A stretch of DNA of 64,000 bases from Bacteroidia bacterium (GTDB taxonomy: Bacteria > Bacteroidota > Bacteroidia > UKL13-3). A program made the position numbers and the translations under genes. This document shows, piece by piece, positions 26,345 through 34,295 of this stretch. The stretch is taken from assembly GCA_023151275.1 (NCBI GenBank), contig JAKLJI010000001.1, positions 644,409 to 708,408 on the forward strand, written 5' to 3'. The notes under the pieces were generated by a model. That model searched no databases and was not told the origin of the DNA. It worked only from the letters and a program-made list of their open reading frames with translations. How positions within the stretch are numbered: position 1 is the first letter of the stretch; every line of letters starts with the position of its first letter.

Positions 26345-26540
26345 GGCTTGCCGTACGGGCAATTTCTTTCAATACAAAACCTGCAATCATTACGCCCGTT
26401 ACGGCCAGGCCATCCGCTTGTACTCCGCGCCGGCAATCTTTGCGTTTTTACTGCCGTTCATGGCTTTCTGCCGGCAGCCCTGCCCGTCAGTAAAACGCTA
26501 AAGCTGCCGCCTTGCGGGGTACCGCTGCTGTCCCTAAGCT
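26345..26540. repeat. GC-rich intergenic repeat, copy 1
   Basis: About 196 bases, much richer in GC than the surroundings, between the divergent starts of gatB and a T9SS cargo gene. It shares ordered blocks with 50661-50860: TTGGG--TGCC near the left end, CATCCGCT--TACTCCGCG, TGCCGG--GCCCTGCC, and TGCGGGGTA--C-CT-CTG-CCCT at the right end. Short frames crossing it show no protein family. From memory, similar GC-rich blocks occur between genes in other Bacteroidota; no name is known to me. Confidence 0.65.
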
Positions 26541-26665
26541 AAATGTGAAATTCCTAAACATGAAAGCGCATAGTTTAAACATCCATAAAATGAATAAATT
26601 ATTAAAATCACAGCCTCCCATGAAAAACTAGTTACATTCTCACTACATTGGGCCTTTATTCAATT

Positions 26666-28909
26666 ATGAAAAAAATTCTCCCCATTCTAGTACTCCAATT
26701 ATTCTTGCTTTTTGGAAATTCTAGCTTCGCCTCCCACATCGTTGGCTCCGAAATCATGCTCAACATGACCACCGCAACTACCGGAACCGTAACTGTAAAA
26801 ATTTACAGAGATTGCACTGGAATTCCTTTGTGTAATTGCCCGCCAGGACCTCTCGGTGCAAACTGTACCATTAACCTGGTTTTGATGGGGGCATCTGGTT
26901 CTTGCAATGCCACCTCGTTTGGCACCTTTCCGTTAACAGTTGTAACATCTGCGGGTGTAAAAGATGCCTTATCCTATTGCTCACAAGCAACTTCTCATTC
27001 TATTTGTAACAATTGCGGCACACGCACTGCCGGCTCCTATTCACCTGGTGCAGAAGTTTTCACTTTTTCGGGTCCAATTAACCTGGGCGCAGTTCCTGCA
27101 AATTGCGACAAAATGCGTTTGACATTTGAAAGTTGCTGTAGGAATAACGCAATCACCAACTTGGCAAATCCAAGTTCCTTATCTTTTTATACATTTCTTG
27201 AATTTAAAAGGGGACTAATTAATTCAACCCCTGTTTTTAATGCGCCTCCATTGGTAATTGCTCCTTCTGGCGTAGATCAATTGTACAATCCCGGCGCATC
27301 AGATGCAGATGGCGACTCATTATCCTACCGCTTTGGAACTGCCATGGTAGCAGGTGCAGCTAATGCTCCTTATATGGCTCCTTACAGTGCCACTGTACCT
27401 TTTCCTTACCTAGGCGCGCCTCAACAAAGTCCACCAGCACTTCCACCTTTAGGCATATCCTTAAATCCAACAAACGGTGATATCCGTTTTCGCCCAATGG
27501 GGAATTTTGTTGCCCCTCTCATTATAGAAGTTTTGGAATGGAGAAAAATAAATGGGGTAATGACCAATATTGGTATTAGCAGACGTGAATTACAAATGTA
27601 CAGCACACTTGTAAGCGCATTTCCAAATCCAAGCATAAACACCTACGACCTCAATATTCAATCCTTTGCCACCCAACCTTTCCAATCCTATCAAGTGCGC
27701 GAAGGGCAGCAACTTTGTTTTGTTTCGGTTGCAAGTACAAGCGTTTCAGTAGATACCACCACCTTTACCGCACAAATTCCAAGCATTATGTCGGCTTCTG
27801 GTGCAACAGTGACGCCGCTTTACGATACTGCCACTCGCAAAATCAATGGTCCGCGCATGGATTCGGTGCGCTTCTGCTGGACTCCGCCTGTTGGTTTCCG
27901 TCGCTCCTATCCCTATGTTTTCCACCTTACTGCCACCAATTCCAATTGCCCCGTTGTTGGTAGAACAATGCGCGGTTTCTCCATCTGGGTCGATTCTACA
28001 AATGGAATCCTAACCCCTCCTACTCCTCCAAGCAGTTTGGCAGTTACAAATAATCTGGGCAATAGCATCAACCTAAGCTGGACCAAAGGAACCGGTTCCG
28101 GTAGTTTGGTTTTGGCAAGAGCGAACAATGCCAATTTCACACATCCTACCCAAGGTGTAGCCTATTCAGCAAACAGCCAATTCGGAATGGGTTCACAAGT
28201 CATGCTCAAATCCGCCGGAACCTATGCTGTTTACAGTGGAACAGGAAACAGTGTGCTCATTACTGGTCTTGCATACAATACCACTTATTTCTTCCGAGTT
28301 TATACCTACAATGGGACCGGAAGCACCACCAGCTACAACCTGGTTAATTTTGCAAGCACCAATACCCAAACGCTTCCTGTTGAATTCCGCGAGTTCAGTG
28401 TGCGTTTGAACGAAAATGGCAAACCCGAAGTAACCTGGAGCACCGCAACCGAAATCAATAACGAACGTTTTGAAGTAGAACGCAGCGAAGGAAACTTGGA
28501 GCAATTTGAAAAAATTGGTGAGAAAAAAGGCGCTGGTAACTCCCAATCCCTAATGCATTACAACTTGGTTGATGATAAACCATTCAACGGTGCTTCGGGT
28601 CAGTTGCTTTACCGCATCAAGCAAATCGACTTCGATGGAAGTTTCGACTATTCGCCTATTCGTATTTTAAACCTGAATCCGGATGCAGGTTTGGAAATCA
28701 ATCCAAATCCCTTCTTGGATAAAGTAGTCATCAGCAACCTGAAAGGCAGCAAAGCATACCGCTTGCTCAATCAGGAAGGAAAAGCTGTACAGGAAGGAAA
28801 ACTAAGTGCAGACTCTCAAGGCCAATGTAGCCTCGATTTAAGCAACCTCAAAACCGGAGTTTACCTCTTGGAAGTGGATGGCAAAACAAGCAAGTTGATT
28901 AAACAATAA
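26666..28909 (+). CDS. Secreted T9SS cargo protein with a fibronectin-like domain
   Basis: About 747 residues from MKKILPILVLQLFLLFGNSSFA, a signal peptide; the frame also allows a start six codons earlier. The mature N-terminus SHIVGSEIMLNM and TVKIYRDCTG match a cysteine-rich module common at the start of Bacteroidota surface proteins. The middle has a cadherin-like NPGASDADGDSLSYRF. A fibronectin type III-like region follows (SLAVTNNLGNSINLSWTKG, LAYNTTYFFRVYTYNG), then LPVEFREFSVRLNENGKPEVTW with the EINNERFEVERS linker, and a type A sorting domain (LEINPNPFLDKVVIS, LKTGVYLLEVDG). Exported through Sec and T9SS. A single-gene unit ending at a strong terminator. Confidence 0.85.
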   Translation: MKKILPILVLQLFLLFGNSSFASHIVGSEIMLNMTTATTGTVTVKIYRDCTGIPLCNCPPGPLGANCTINLVLMGASGSCNATSFGTFPLTVVTSAGVKDALSYCSQATSHSICNNCGTRTAGSYSPGAEVFTFSGPINLGAVPANCDKMRLTFESCCRNNAITNLANPSSLSFYTFLEFKRGLINSTPVFNAPPLVIAPSGVDQLYNPGASDADGDSLSYRFGTAMVAGAANAPYMAPYSATVPFPYLGAPQQSPPALPPLGISLNPTNGDIRFRPMGNFVAPLIIEVLEWRKINGVMTNIGISRRELQMYSTLVSAFPNPSINTYDLNIQSFATQPFQSYQVREGQQLCFVSVASTSVSVDTTTFTAQIPSIMSASGATVTPLYDTATRKINGPRMDSVRFCWTPPVGFRRSYPYVFHLTATNSNCPVVGRTMRGFSIWVDSTNGILTPPTPPSSLAVTNNLGNSINLSWTKGTGSGSLVLARANNANFTHPTQGVAYSANSQFGMGSQVMLKSAGTYAVYSGTGNSVLITGLAYNTTYFFRVYTYNGTGSTTSYNLVNFASTNTQTLPVEFREFSVRLNENGKPEVTWSTATEINNERFEVERSEGNLEQFEKIGEKKGAGNSQSLMHYNLVDDKPFNGASGQLLYRIKQIDFDGSFDYSPIRILNLNPDAGLEINPNPFLDKVVISNLKGSKAYRLLNQEGKAVQEGKLSADSQGQCSLDLSNLKTGVYLLEVDGKTSKLIKQ

Positions 28910-28929
28910 ATCCCTCAATTATCCCATTC

Positions 28930-28966
28930 AAAAGCCAATAACCTGTAATAGGTTGTTGGCTTTTTT
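28930..28966 (+). terminator. Terminator after the T9SS cargo gene
   Basis: Stem AAAAGCCAATAACCT / AGGTTGTTGGCTTTT (one T-G pair) with a five-base loop, followed by T residues, 21 bases after the stop. Confidence 0.9.
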
Positions 28967-29027
28967 GTTAAGGGTTGAACAAAAAGAACTTGGCTTTCGC
29001 CCAGAAAACAAGCCACAAGCAGAAACC

Positions 29028-29090
29028 TTTTAAAGTTTTAAATTTTGCAATAATTAGTGTCTTATTAAATTTTAAAGTTGATTTTGCAAA
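29028..29090 (+). promoter_or_regulatory. Direct repeats at the start of the toxin-antitoxin operon, possible operator
   Basis: Two similar blocks, TTTTAAAGTT-TTAAA-TTTTGCAA (29028-29050) and TTTTAAAGTT-GA-TTTTGCAA (29070-29089), flank the likely promoter and run into the first codons of the toxin gene. Toxin-antitoxin operons are usually repressed by their antitoxin, and this one carries a helix-turn-helix, so these repeats are candidate binding sites. The AT-rich sequence makes chance similarity possible. Confidence 0.4.
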
Positions 29091-29476
29091 TCAAGAATAT
29101 TACTTTGCATATCACTTCCTACCCCACCAGGAACCAATTTGATACCGTAGAGCAATTTTTGGTTGATTTTAAGTCCAAAATGAAAATCTGGGATGTACTT
29201 TTTCGTGACGATAGAGGAAAGAATTTGAATACGCTTTTGGAACTTGAACTTAGACCAATCGACCGAAAAGTAATACTAGAATCACTAGAGGCAACGGATT
29301 ATTCAGAAGGCCCCATTCCTGAAAAACTCTATGGGACATCGGCCATGTGGGTCTTTGGAAAACAGGTGAAGAAAAAGGAAGTGTACATAAAAATCACAAT
29401 GGGAGCCAGTGGAACAAGTGTCATTTGCATTTCGTTTCATTTGGCTGAACACAAAATGAAGTATCCTTTAAAGTAA
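29078..29476 (+). CDS. MqsR-like type II toxin
   Basis: Up to 132 residues, with a TTG start assumed at 29078; a later start is possible, since no ATG occurs before Met35. The C-terminal half follows the MqsR/RelE-like pattern: a helix with ILESLEATDYSEGP, then WVFGKQVKKKEVYIKITMG and ICISFHLAEHKMKYP. In MqsR the matching strands carry the ribonuclease site that cuts mRNA. It lies six bases before a two-domain antitoxin gene on the same strand, the normal order for mqsRA. Activity is inferred from family resemblance recalled from memory and from context; catalytic residues were not verified. Confidence 0.7.
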   Translation: MILQIKNITLHITSYPTRNQFDTVEQFLVDFKSKMKIWDVLFRDDRGKNLNTLLELELRPIDRKVILESLEATDYSEGPIPEKLYGTSAMWVFGKQVKKKEVYIKITMGASGTSVICISFHLAEHKMKYPLK

Positions 29477-29482
29477 AAATCC

Positions 29483-30487
29483 ATGAAAAGTCCAATTACA
29501 GGAAAAGAAATGATGCTCCTGAAAGAGCCCAGAGAAATGGAGTTCAGAAAAGAAAGGGTAGAAATTATTTACCACTTTTTCCTTTGTGAAGAAAGTGGCG
29601 AACAATTTACCACTACCAGTCTGGATGAACTAAATATGAATCAAGTGTACAACCAATACCGCGATTTATTGAACATTCCATTTCCCGAGGAGATAATACG
29701 CATTAGAGAAAAATATGGAGCCTCTGCCGGAAAAATGTCGGAAATACTTGGATTTGGAATTAATGGATATAGGCAGTACGAGGCTGGAGAAATGCCAAGT
29801 AGTTCAAATGCCAAACTGATTCAACTTGCCGCAAACCCCAAAAACTTTCTTGAAATGGTTTCACTATGTGATTCATTGGAAGTGAAATACAAAAAAAAGT
29901 ATATTGAAAAAGCAGAACAACTTATAGAGGAAAACTCAAAAAACAAGTTCAACCTCAACCTGGAAGAGTATTTTCTTGGAAATCCCTTAGCCGATATTTA
30001 TTCAGGCTACAAAACTCCCAATTTCGACAAATTTTCGGAAATGGTCATATTTTTCGCTGAACGCATGGAACCCTTTAAAACCAAGCTGAATAAGCTTTTA
30101 TTTTTTGCCGATTTCCTGATGTTTAAGCAAAGCTGCTTTTCAATAAGCGGAGTTCGTTATAAGGCCATACAGCTTGGCCCAGTTCCAAGCAATTTCAATA
30201 GCATTTACGAGTATTTAGCCAACAACCAGATAATCGATATCAATTACACCAACTATCCCAATGGGTATTCAGGCGAACAGTTCAAAGCTAAAAAAGAAAG
30301 GCCTTTCGACGAAACCAAATTCACAGAAGCAGAACTTCAATTGCTAGAGGAAGTAAGCCAGCGGTTCAAAGAGGTATCCACAACCGAAATCATTGAAATT
30401 AGCCACTTGGAAGAGGCCTGGAAACAAAATCAGAACGACAAAAAAGTAATTAGCTATCGCTTTGCCTTTGAATTGACGCAGATTTAG
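29483..30487 (+). CDS. Antitoxin with MqsA-like N-terminus, HTH and Panacea (DUF4065) domain
   Basis: 334 residues in three parts. Residues 1-60 align in layout with the MqsA zinc-finger domain, but where MqsA has two Cys pairs this protein has MKSPITGKEM and FLCEESGEQ, leaving one cysteine (Cys35), so zinc binding is probably lost. Residues 66-125 form an HTH (REKYGASAGKMSEILGFG, YEAGEMPSSSNAKLI). Residues 180-300 form a Panacea/SocA-like domain (MEPFKTKLNKLLFFADFLMF, AIQLGPVPSNF). Panacea domains neutralise many unrelated toxins directly, so the toxin is probably inhibited by this domain while the HTH represses the operon. No partner beyond the upstream toxin is seen. Confidence 0.8.
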   Translation: MKSPITGKEMMLLKEPREMEFRKERVEIIYHFFLCEESGEQFTTTSLDELNMNQVYNQYRDLLNIPFPEEIIRIREKYGASAGKMSEILGFGINGYRQYEAGEMPSSSNAKLIQLAANPKNFLEMVSLCDSLEVKYKKKYIEKAEQLIEENSKNKFNLNLEEYFLGNPLADIYSGYKTPNFDKFSEMVIFFAERMEPFKTKLNKLLFFADFLMFKQSCFSISGVRYKAIQLGPVPSNFNSIYEYLANNQIIDINYTNYPNGYSGEQFKAKKERPFDETKFTEAELQLLEEVSQRFKEVSTTEIIEISHLEEAWKQNQNDKKVISYRFAFELTQI

Positions 30488-30623
30488 GAAGGATCTGAAC
30501 AGTTTATGTTTTGTTGTCCTGGCATCGAGAATCATTTTCAATCGTTTTGCAGATAACCTTCATTTTCCAAAACTCCAATCCCCCCTCCTTTGAATTCCAA
30601 TATTCTTTCCTCAACTTCACAGC

Positions 30624-31109
30624 ATGGTTCCTCGAATTGAATGTCTTGCTGAAAAGAAATTGCTTGGATTCCGGATGAATATGAGTTTATCCAATTACAA
30701 GATTGCAGAACTATGGAAGAATTTCGCTTCCTGCCGGAGTTCTATTCCAAACCAAGTTGGCTCCGATTTGTATTCGTTGGCAATTTATCCGGCTGATTAT
30801 TTCAGCGCCTTTAATCCAACAAGGGAATTTGAACGCTGGGCTTTGGTGGAGGTTTCAAGGGCTGGGATTGATCTCTTGCATGGCTTGGAATTTTTTGAGT
30901 TTACCGGAGGCTTGTATGCCATTTTCACCTACAAGGGACCAAGTAGCGACAACTCCATTTTTACCTACATATACACGAGCTGGTTACCCAATTCCGATTA
31001 CGAGCTGGATGATCGTCCCCATGTTGAAGTGCTTGGGCCAGGCTACAAAAACAATCATCCGGATTCGGAAGAAGATATTTGGATTCCTATACGACCCAGA
31101 ACCCGCTAA
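30624..31109 (+). CDS. GyrI-like / AraC effector-binding domain protein
   Basis: 161 residues. PRIECLAEKKLLGFRMNMSL is the usual start of GyrI-like effector-binding domains, followed by a helix (KIAELWKNF), SDLYSLAIYP, and the second-half repeat with LEFFEFTGGLYAIFTYKG and the C-terminal DDRPHVEVLG. There is no DNA-binding domain. Stand-alone members bind small hydrophobic or cationic molecules or act as hydrolases of such compounds; the ligand is unknown. The next gene follows after 51 bases on the same strand. Confidence 0.8.
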   Translation: MVPRIECLAEKKLLGFRMNMSLSNYKIAELWKNFASCRSSIPNQVGSDLYSLAIYPADYFSAFNPTREFERWALVEVSRAGIDLLHGLEFFEFTGGLYAIFTYKGPSSDNSIFTYIYTSWLPNSDYELDDRPHVEVLGPGYKNNHPDSEEDIWIPIRPRTR

Positions 31110-31160
31110 CAGCGCAATTTTTCAACCAATGCGCAGCTACATTAGACAACGAATTTACCC

Positions 31161-31613
31161 ATGAAAAAAAATCTCTTTCGGTTATTTCAAGGAATTGGCT
31201 TTTTAATCGCTTTGGCAATTCTTGTTTTTTTGATTCGCATGCCCCAGTTGGAGGGAAGAGCACAACACTTAGATTTATTGGCCATTTACAGCGACCCATT
31301 TATTTGGTATGGCTATGGAATTGCTGGCCTCTTTTTCGCAGCTTACTACCAGGGAATAGGTTTACTGGGCTTAATTGGAGAAAATCAGTTGTATTCAAAA
31401 TCGGGAATCAAGCTCCTTGTCCGACTTCGCAACTGGACAATCGCCTTTGGTTTTTCTGTTTTGTTTGCGGGAATTTTCATTTATACATTTCATGCCCAAG
31501 AGGATGATCCTGCGGGGTTTCTGGCTTTGTGTTTGATTGCGGTATTGGCTTCGACAATTGTCATTGGAGTTTCTCTCAAAATGAAAAAGCGAATTCGTTT
31601 GCAATATGAATAG
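31161..31613 (+). CDS. Small four-helix membrane protein, unknown function
   Basis: 150 residues with four hydrophobic helices at about residues 8-26, 48-72, 93-111 and 120-140, and a basic C-terminus (KMKKRIRLQYE). The first helix follows MKKNLFRLFQG, giving an inside-positive N-terminus. I do not recognise the family. It is downstream of the GyrI-like gene and might be cotranscribed with it. Placement in the inner membrane is inferred from the helices. Confidence 0.7.
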   Translation: MKKNLFRLFQGIGFLIALAILVFLIRMPQLEGRAQHLDLLAIYSDPFIWYGYGIAGLFFAAYYQGIGLLGLIGENQLYSKSGIKLLVRLRNWTIAFGFSVLFAGIFIYTFHAQEDDPAGFLALCLIAVLASTIVIGVSLKMKKRIRLQYE

Positions 31614-31708
31614 AGAATTGATAAATCACCCTTGAACCCAATCCATTTAAATTGAAAACGAATTGACCAAATGGAACGCCCCTCGCCTTAGCGATTGGAC
31701 CGGAAATC

Positions 31709-31806
31709 GTAGGGCCTTGAACGAGTTTAAAATTCGGAAATGAATTATATTGGCCCTACATTGGAGGGGAAAGCGCGACCCCAATTGGGCTTTAGCCCAA
31801 TTGGGG
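31709..31806. repeat. Two strong inverted repeats upstream of the PH-domain gene
   Basis: GTAGGGCC (31709-31716) pairs with GGCCCTAC (31752-31759), and CCCCAATTGGGC (31779-31790) pairs perfectly with GCCCAATTGGGG (31795-31806) over a TTTA loop. The second lies 24 bases before the ATG of the next gene and has no T tract, so it is unlikely to be a simple terminator. The region from about 31675 to 31815 is GC-richer than the genes around it. Confidence 0.55.
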
Positions 31807-31830
31807 GAAGGCCCAGAAAAAGAATTAACC

Positions 31831-32247
31831 ATGGAAAACAAATTTCAATCTGCTGTATCTAAACCCTTATTTGCCTTTTTAAGCATTTTCATTCTTGGAT
31901 TAACGCTGCTAGTTGCTCAGGTTGATAATTATTTTCTCCTTTCTGTTCCAATTACTTTGGCGGTTTTTGTGTATTCTTTTTTGAAAGAAACCTATTATCA
32001 AATATCCGAAAATACACTCGAAATTAAATCAGGAATTCTATACAAAATCAGCATTCCTTATGCTGAAATCCAAAAAATAAAACCGAGTAATTCCATAGAG
32101 AGCGCCCCTGCTAATTCCTTTAATAGGCTTGAAATTAAGTATAGTAAGTTTAAGCGGGTACTTATTTCTCCCCAGAACCAACAAGAATTCTTGAGGCAAT
32201 TGCTAAAAAAAGCCCCGCAGGTAGAAATTTCGGGAATAGAAATTTGA
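31831..32247 (+). CDS. PH-domain-like small membrane protein
   Basis: About 138 residues from MENKFQSAVSKPLFAF. Two adjacent hydrophobic helices occur at about 11-30 and 35-52, followed by a bacterial PH-like beta domain: TYYQISENTLEIKSGILY, KISIPYAEIQKIKPSN, RVLISPQNQQEFLRQL. This layout fits the bPH2 / DUF304 kind of protein. Function unknown. I chose the ATG at 31831 because translation upstream crosses the GC-rich hairpins. It ends at a shared terminator facing htpG. Confidence 0.7.
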   Translation: MENKFQSAVSKPLFAFLSIFILGLTLLVAQVDNYFLLSVPITLAVFVYSFLKETYYQISENTLEIKSGILYKISIPYAEIQKIKPSNSIESAPANSFNRLEIKYSKFKRVLISPQNQQEFLRQLLKKAPQVEISGIEI

Positions 32248-32260
32248 ACAATCATTCAAT

Positions 32261-32295
32261 AAAGAGCCCGTCTTGCATGGCAAGACGGGCTCTTT
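32261..32295. terminator. Bidirectional terminator between the PH-domain gene and htpG
   Basis: A perfect 16-bp stem AAAGAGCCCGTCTTGC / GCAAGACGGGCTCTTT with a three-base loop lies between convergent genes. A and T tracts on either side suit both strands. Confidence 0.92.
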
Positions 32296-32314
32296 AAATT
32301 GTTGAATTTTAAAA

Positions 32315-34123
32315 TTAAACCAATTTCTGAGTATTTCTTGAAATGAAGGCCGTTAATTCTTCGCCATGCAATAAATTCTGCGAAAGACGAGCCAAATCAA
32401 AGGCTTCCTGAAGTACAGGCTCTTTTTCTTCTTCTTTCAATTTTACCAGTTTACGCGACAATTCGTGGTTTGAATTTACCACCACATTCCAGCTTTCAGG
32501 AAATGCTCCAAACATGCTCATACCTTGCATGCGCTGCATATCCATCATGCGGCGCTCCCATTCAGGTTTAATGAGGGTTAGGAATTGGTCGTCCGGTGCA
32601 AGCGCTTCAGTCTCGAAACGGAATTTGCCTATGCCGCCAAATTGCTTTTCAAAAGCTTCCTTCAAGGATTTTTGCTCATCCTCACTCAATACACTTTCTT
32701 TCTTGATGTCCTTGTCGATAAGCTTATCAATGCTTTCACTATCAACCCGCTTCCACTGCGTATTTTCAATTTTATGTTCGATGTTTGAAATGAAGTGGTT
32801 GTCGATTTGACCATCCATTAGCAATACATCATATCCGCGTTTTTCGGCAGTTCTGCAGAAGCTATCGTGTGCAATTGGATCGTTGGTGTACAGGAATACA
32901 ACCTTATTGTCTTTATCAGTTTGCGTAGTTGCTACCTTCTCCTTGTATTCTTCAATGGTGAAGAACTCTTTGGCTTTGTTTTGAAGCAAGCAGAATTTGG
33001 ATGCACGGTCGTAGAATTTCTCATCGGTAATCATTCCATACTTCACAAACAAGCCAACGTTTTCCCATTTGGTTTGGAAGCTTGCGCGATCTGTCTTGAA
33101 AATTTCTTCCAACTTATCAGCCACTTTCTTGGTGATATGCGAATTGATTTTCTTCACATTGGAGTCGCTTTGCAGGTAACTGCGGCTTACGTTAAGCGGA
33201 ATATCCGGCGAATCAATTACACCGTGCAAGAGCATCAAAAATTCAGGTACAATATCCTGAACCGAATCGGTAACAAATACCTGGTTTGAATAGAGTTGAA
33301 TTTTGTTTTTCTGCAGTTCAAAATCGTTCTTGATTTTTGGGAAATACAGAATACCTGTAAGCTTAAATGGATAATCTACATTGAGGTGAATCCAGAACAA
33401 AGGAGTTTCGCCAAATGGATAAAGTTCTTTGTAGAATTTCTCGTAATCTTCTGTACTGCAATCGGCCGGAGCTTTTGTCCAGAGCGGACTTGGATTATTG
33501 ATTACCTTCTCTTCAAATTCAATTTCAACAGGGAGGAATTTGCAGTATTTTTCTAAGATACCTTTGATGCGAAAGTTATCGTTGAACTCCATCGAATCTT
33601 CTGCAAAATGCAGGATAATTTCGGTTCCTCTGTCTTCTTTGTCTATCGGAGCCAATTCAAAACTAGTGCTACCATCGCAAGACCAATGCACAGCCTGGGA
33701 GTTTTCCTTCCAAGAACGGGTTTTGATTTCAACCTTATGGGCTACCATAAATGCCGAGTAAAAACCAAGTCCAAAGTGACCAATAACTTGCGCCCCTTTG
33801 TCTTTGTATTTCTCAAGGAATTCCTCTGCAGAGGAGAAGGCAAGCTGATTGATATACTTGTTGACCTCTTCTTCGGTCATCCCCAAACCACGGTCGATGA
33901 TGTGAAGGGTTTTGTTGTCCTTATCCAGCTTAACCTGAATTTTGAGGTCGCCTAATTCACCTTTCATTTCTCCGGTTGAAGAAAGGGTTTTCAGCTTTTG
34001 AGTGGCATCTACTGCGTTAGAAACCAGCTCGCGCAAGAAGATTTCGTGATCGGAATAAAGAAACTTCTTAATGATTGGGAAAATGTTCTCGGTGTGAACA
34101 CTAATTGTACCTTTTGTTGCCAT
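32315..34123 (-). CDS. htpG: Molecular chaperone HtpG (Hsp90)
   Basis: About 602 residues starting MATKGTISVHTENIFPIIKK; the frame is open 14 codons further but that part is not conserved. The GHKL ATPase domain has EIFLRELVSNAVDATQKL, the DRGLGMTEEE motif and GHFGLGFYSAFMVA. The middle domain contains GVIDSPDIPLNVSRSYLQSD, with the Hsp90 arginine. The C-terminal dimerisation domain ends ELTAFISRNTQKLV, with no MEEVD tail, as normal for bacteria. It folds client proteins in the cytoplasm. It is a single-gene unit. Confidence 0.97.
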   Translation of the reverse strand: MATKGTISVHTENIFPIIKKFLYSDHEIFLRELVSNAVDATQKLKTLSSTGEMKGELGDLKIQVKLDKDNKTLHIIDRGLGMTEEEVNKYINQLAFSSAEEFLEKYKDKGAQVIGHFGLGFYSAFMVAHKVEIKTRSWKENSQAVHWSCDGSTSFELAPIDKEDRGTEIILHFAEDSMEFNDNFRIKGILEKYCKFLPVEIEFEEKVINNPSPLWTKAPADCSTEDYEKFYKELYPFGETPLFWIHLNVDYPFKLTGILYFPKIKNDFELQKNKIQLYSNQVFVTDSVQDIVPEFLMLLHGVIDSPDIPLNVSRSYLQSDSNVKKINSHITKKVADKLEEIFKTDRASFQTKWENVGLFVKYGMITDEKFYDRASKFCLLQNKAKEFFTIEEYKEKVATTQTDKDNKVVFLYTNDPIAHDSFCRTAEKRGYDVLLMDGQIDNHFISNIEHKIENTQWKRVDSESIDKLIDKDIKKESVLSEDEQKSLKEAFEKQFGGIGKFRFETEALAPDDQFLTLIKPEWERRMMDMQRMQGMSMFGAFPESWNVVVNSNHELSRKLVKLKEEEKEPVLQEAFDLARLSQNLLHGEELTAFISRNTQKLV

Positions 34124-34163
34124 AGGGAGTTTAGTTTTCTCCTGAAATATCAATTGGTGTTCC

Positions 34164-34171
34164 AAAATTAT
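34164..34171 (-). promoter_or_regulatory. htpG: Candidate -7 box of the htpG promoter
   Basis: On the minus strand, TAATTTTG matches the Bacteroidota primary-sigma -7 consensus TAnnTTTG, 40 bases before the chosen ATG. The matching -33 TTTG is not at the ideal distance. The neighbouring TGTCATTTTGTCC may be part of a stress-related element, which is a guess. Confidence 0.3.
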
Positions 34172-34295
34172 TTTAAGGACAAAATGACAGCAGAATGAGC
34201 CTTGTTCTGACTTTTTGAAACCTTAAAAGTGAATGGTTATACAACCGAAGACCTTGAATCAACTGACATTGCTTTGAAAACAAAACCCCTCAGCT

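Noticed and set aside
26230-26540. Short open frames across the GC-rich repeat
   Set aside because: Arg/Pro/Cys-rich translations typical of GC-rich non-coding DNA, no family, and both copies of the repeat are equally intact without keeping a frame.
30703-31507. Alternative frames overlapping the GyrI-like and four-helix genes
   Set aside because: They lack domain character, while the chosen frames have clear GyrI-like motifs and membrane helices.
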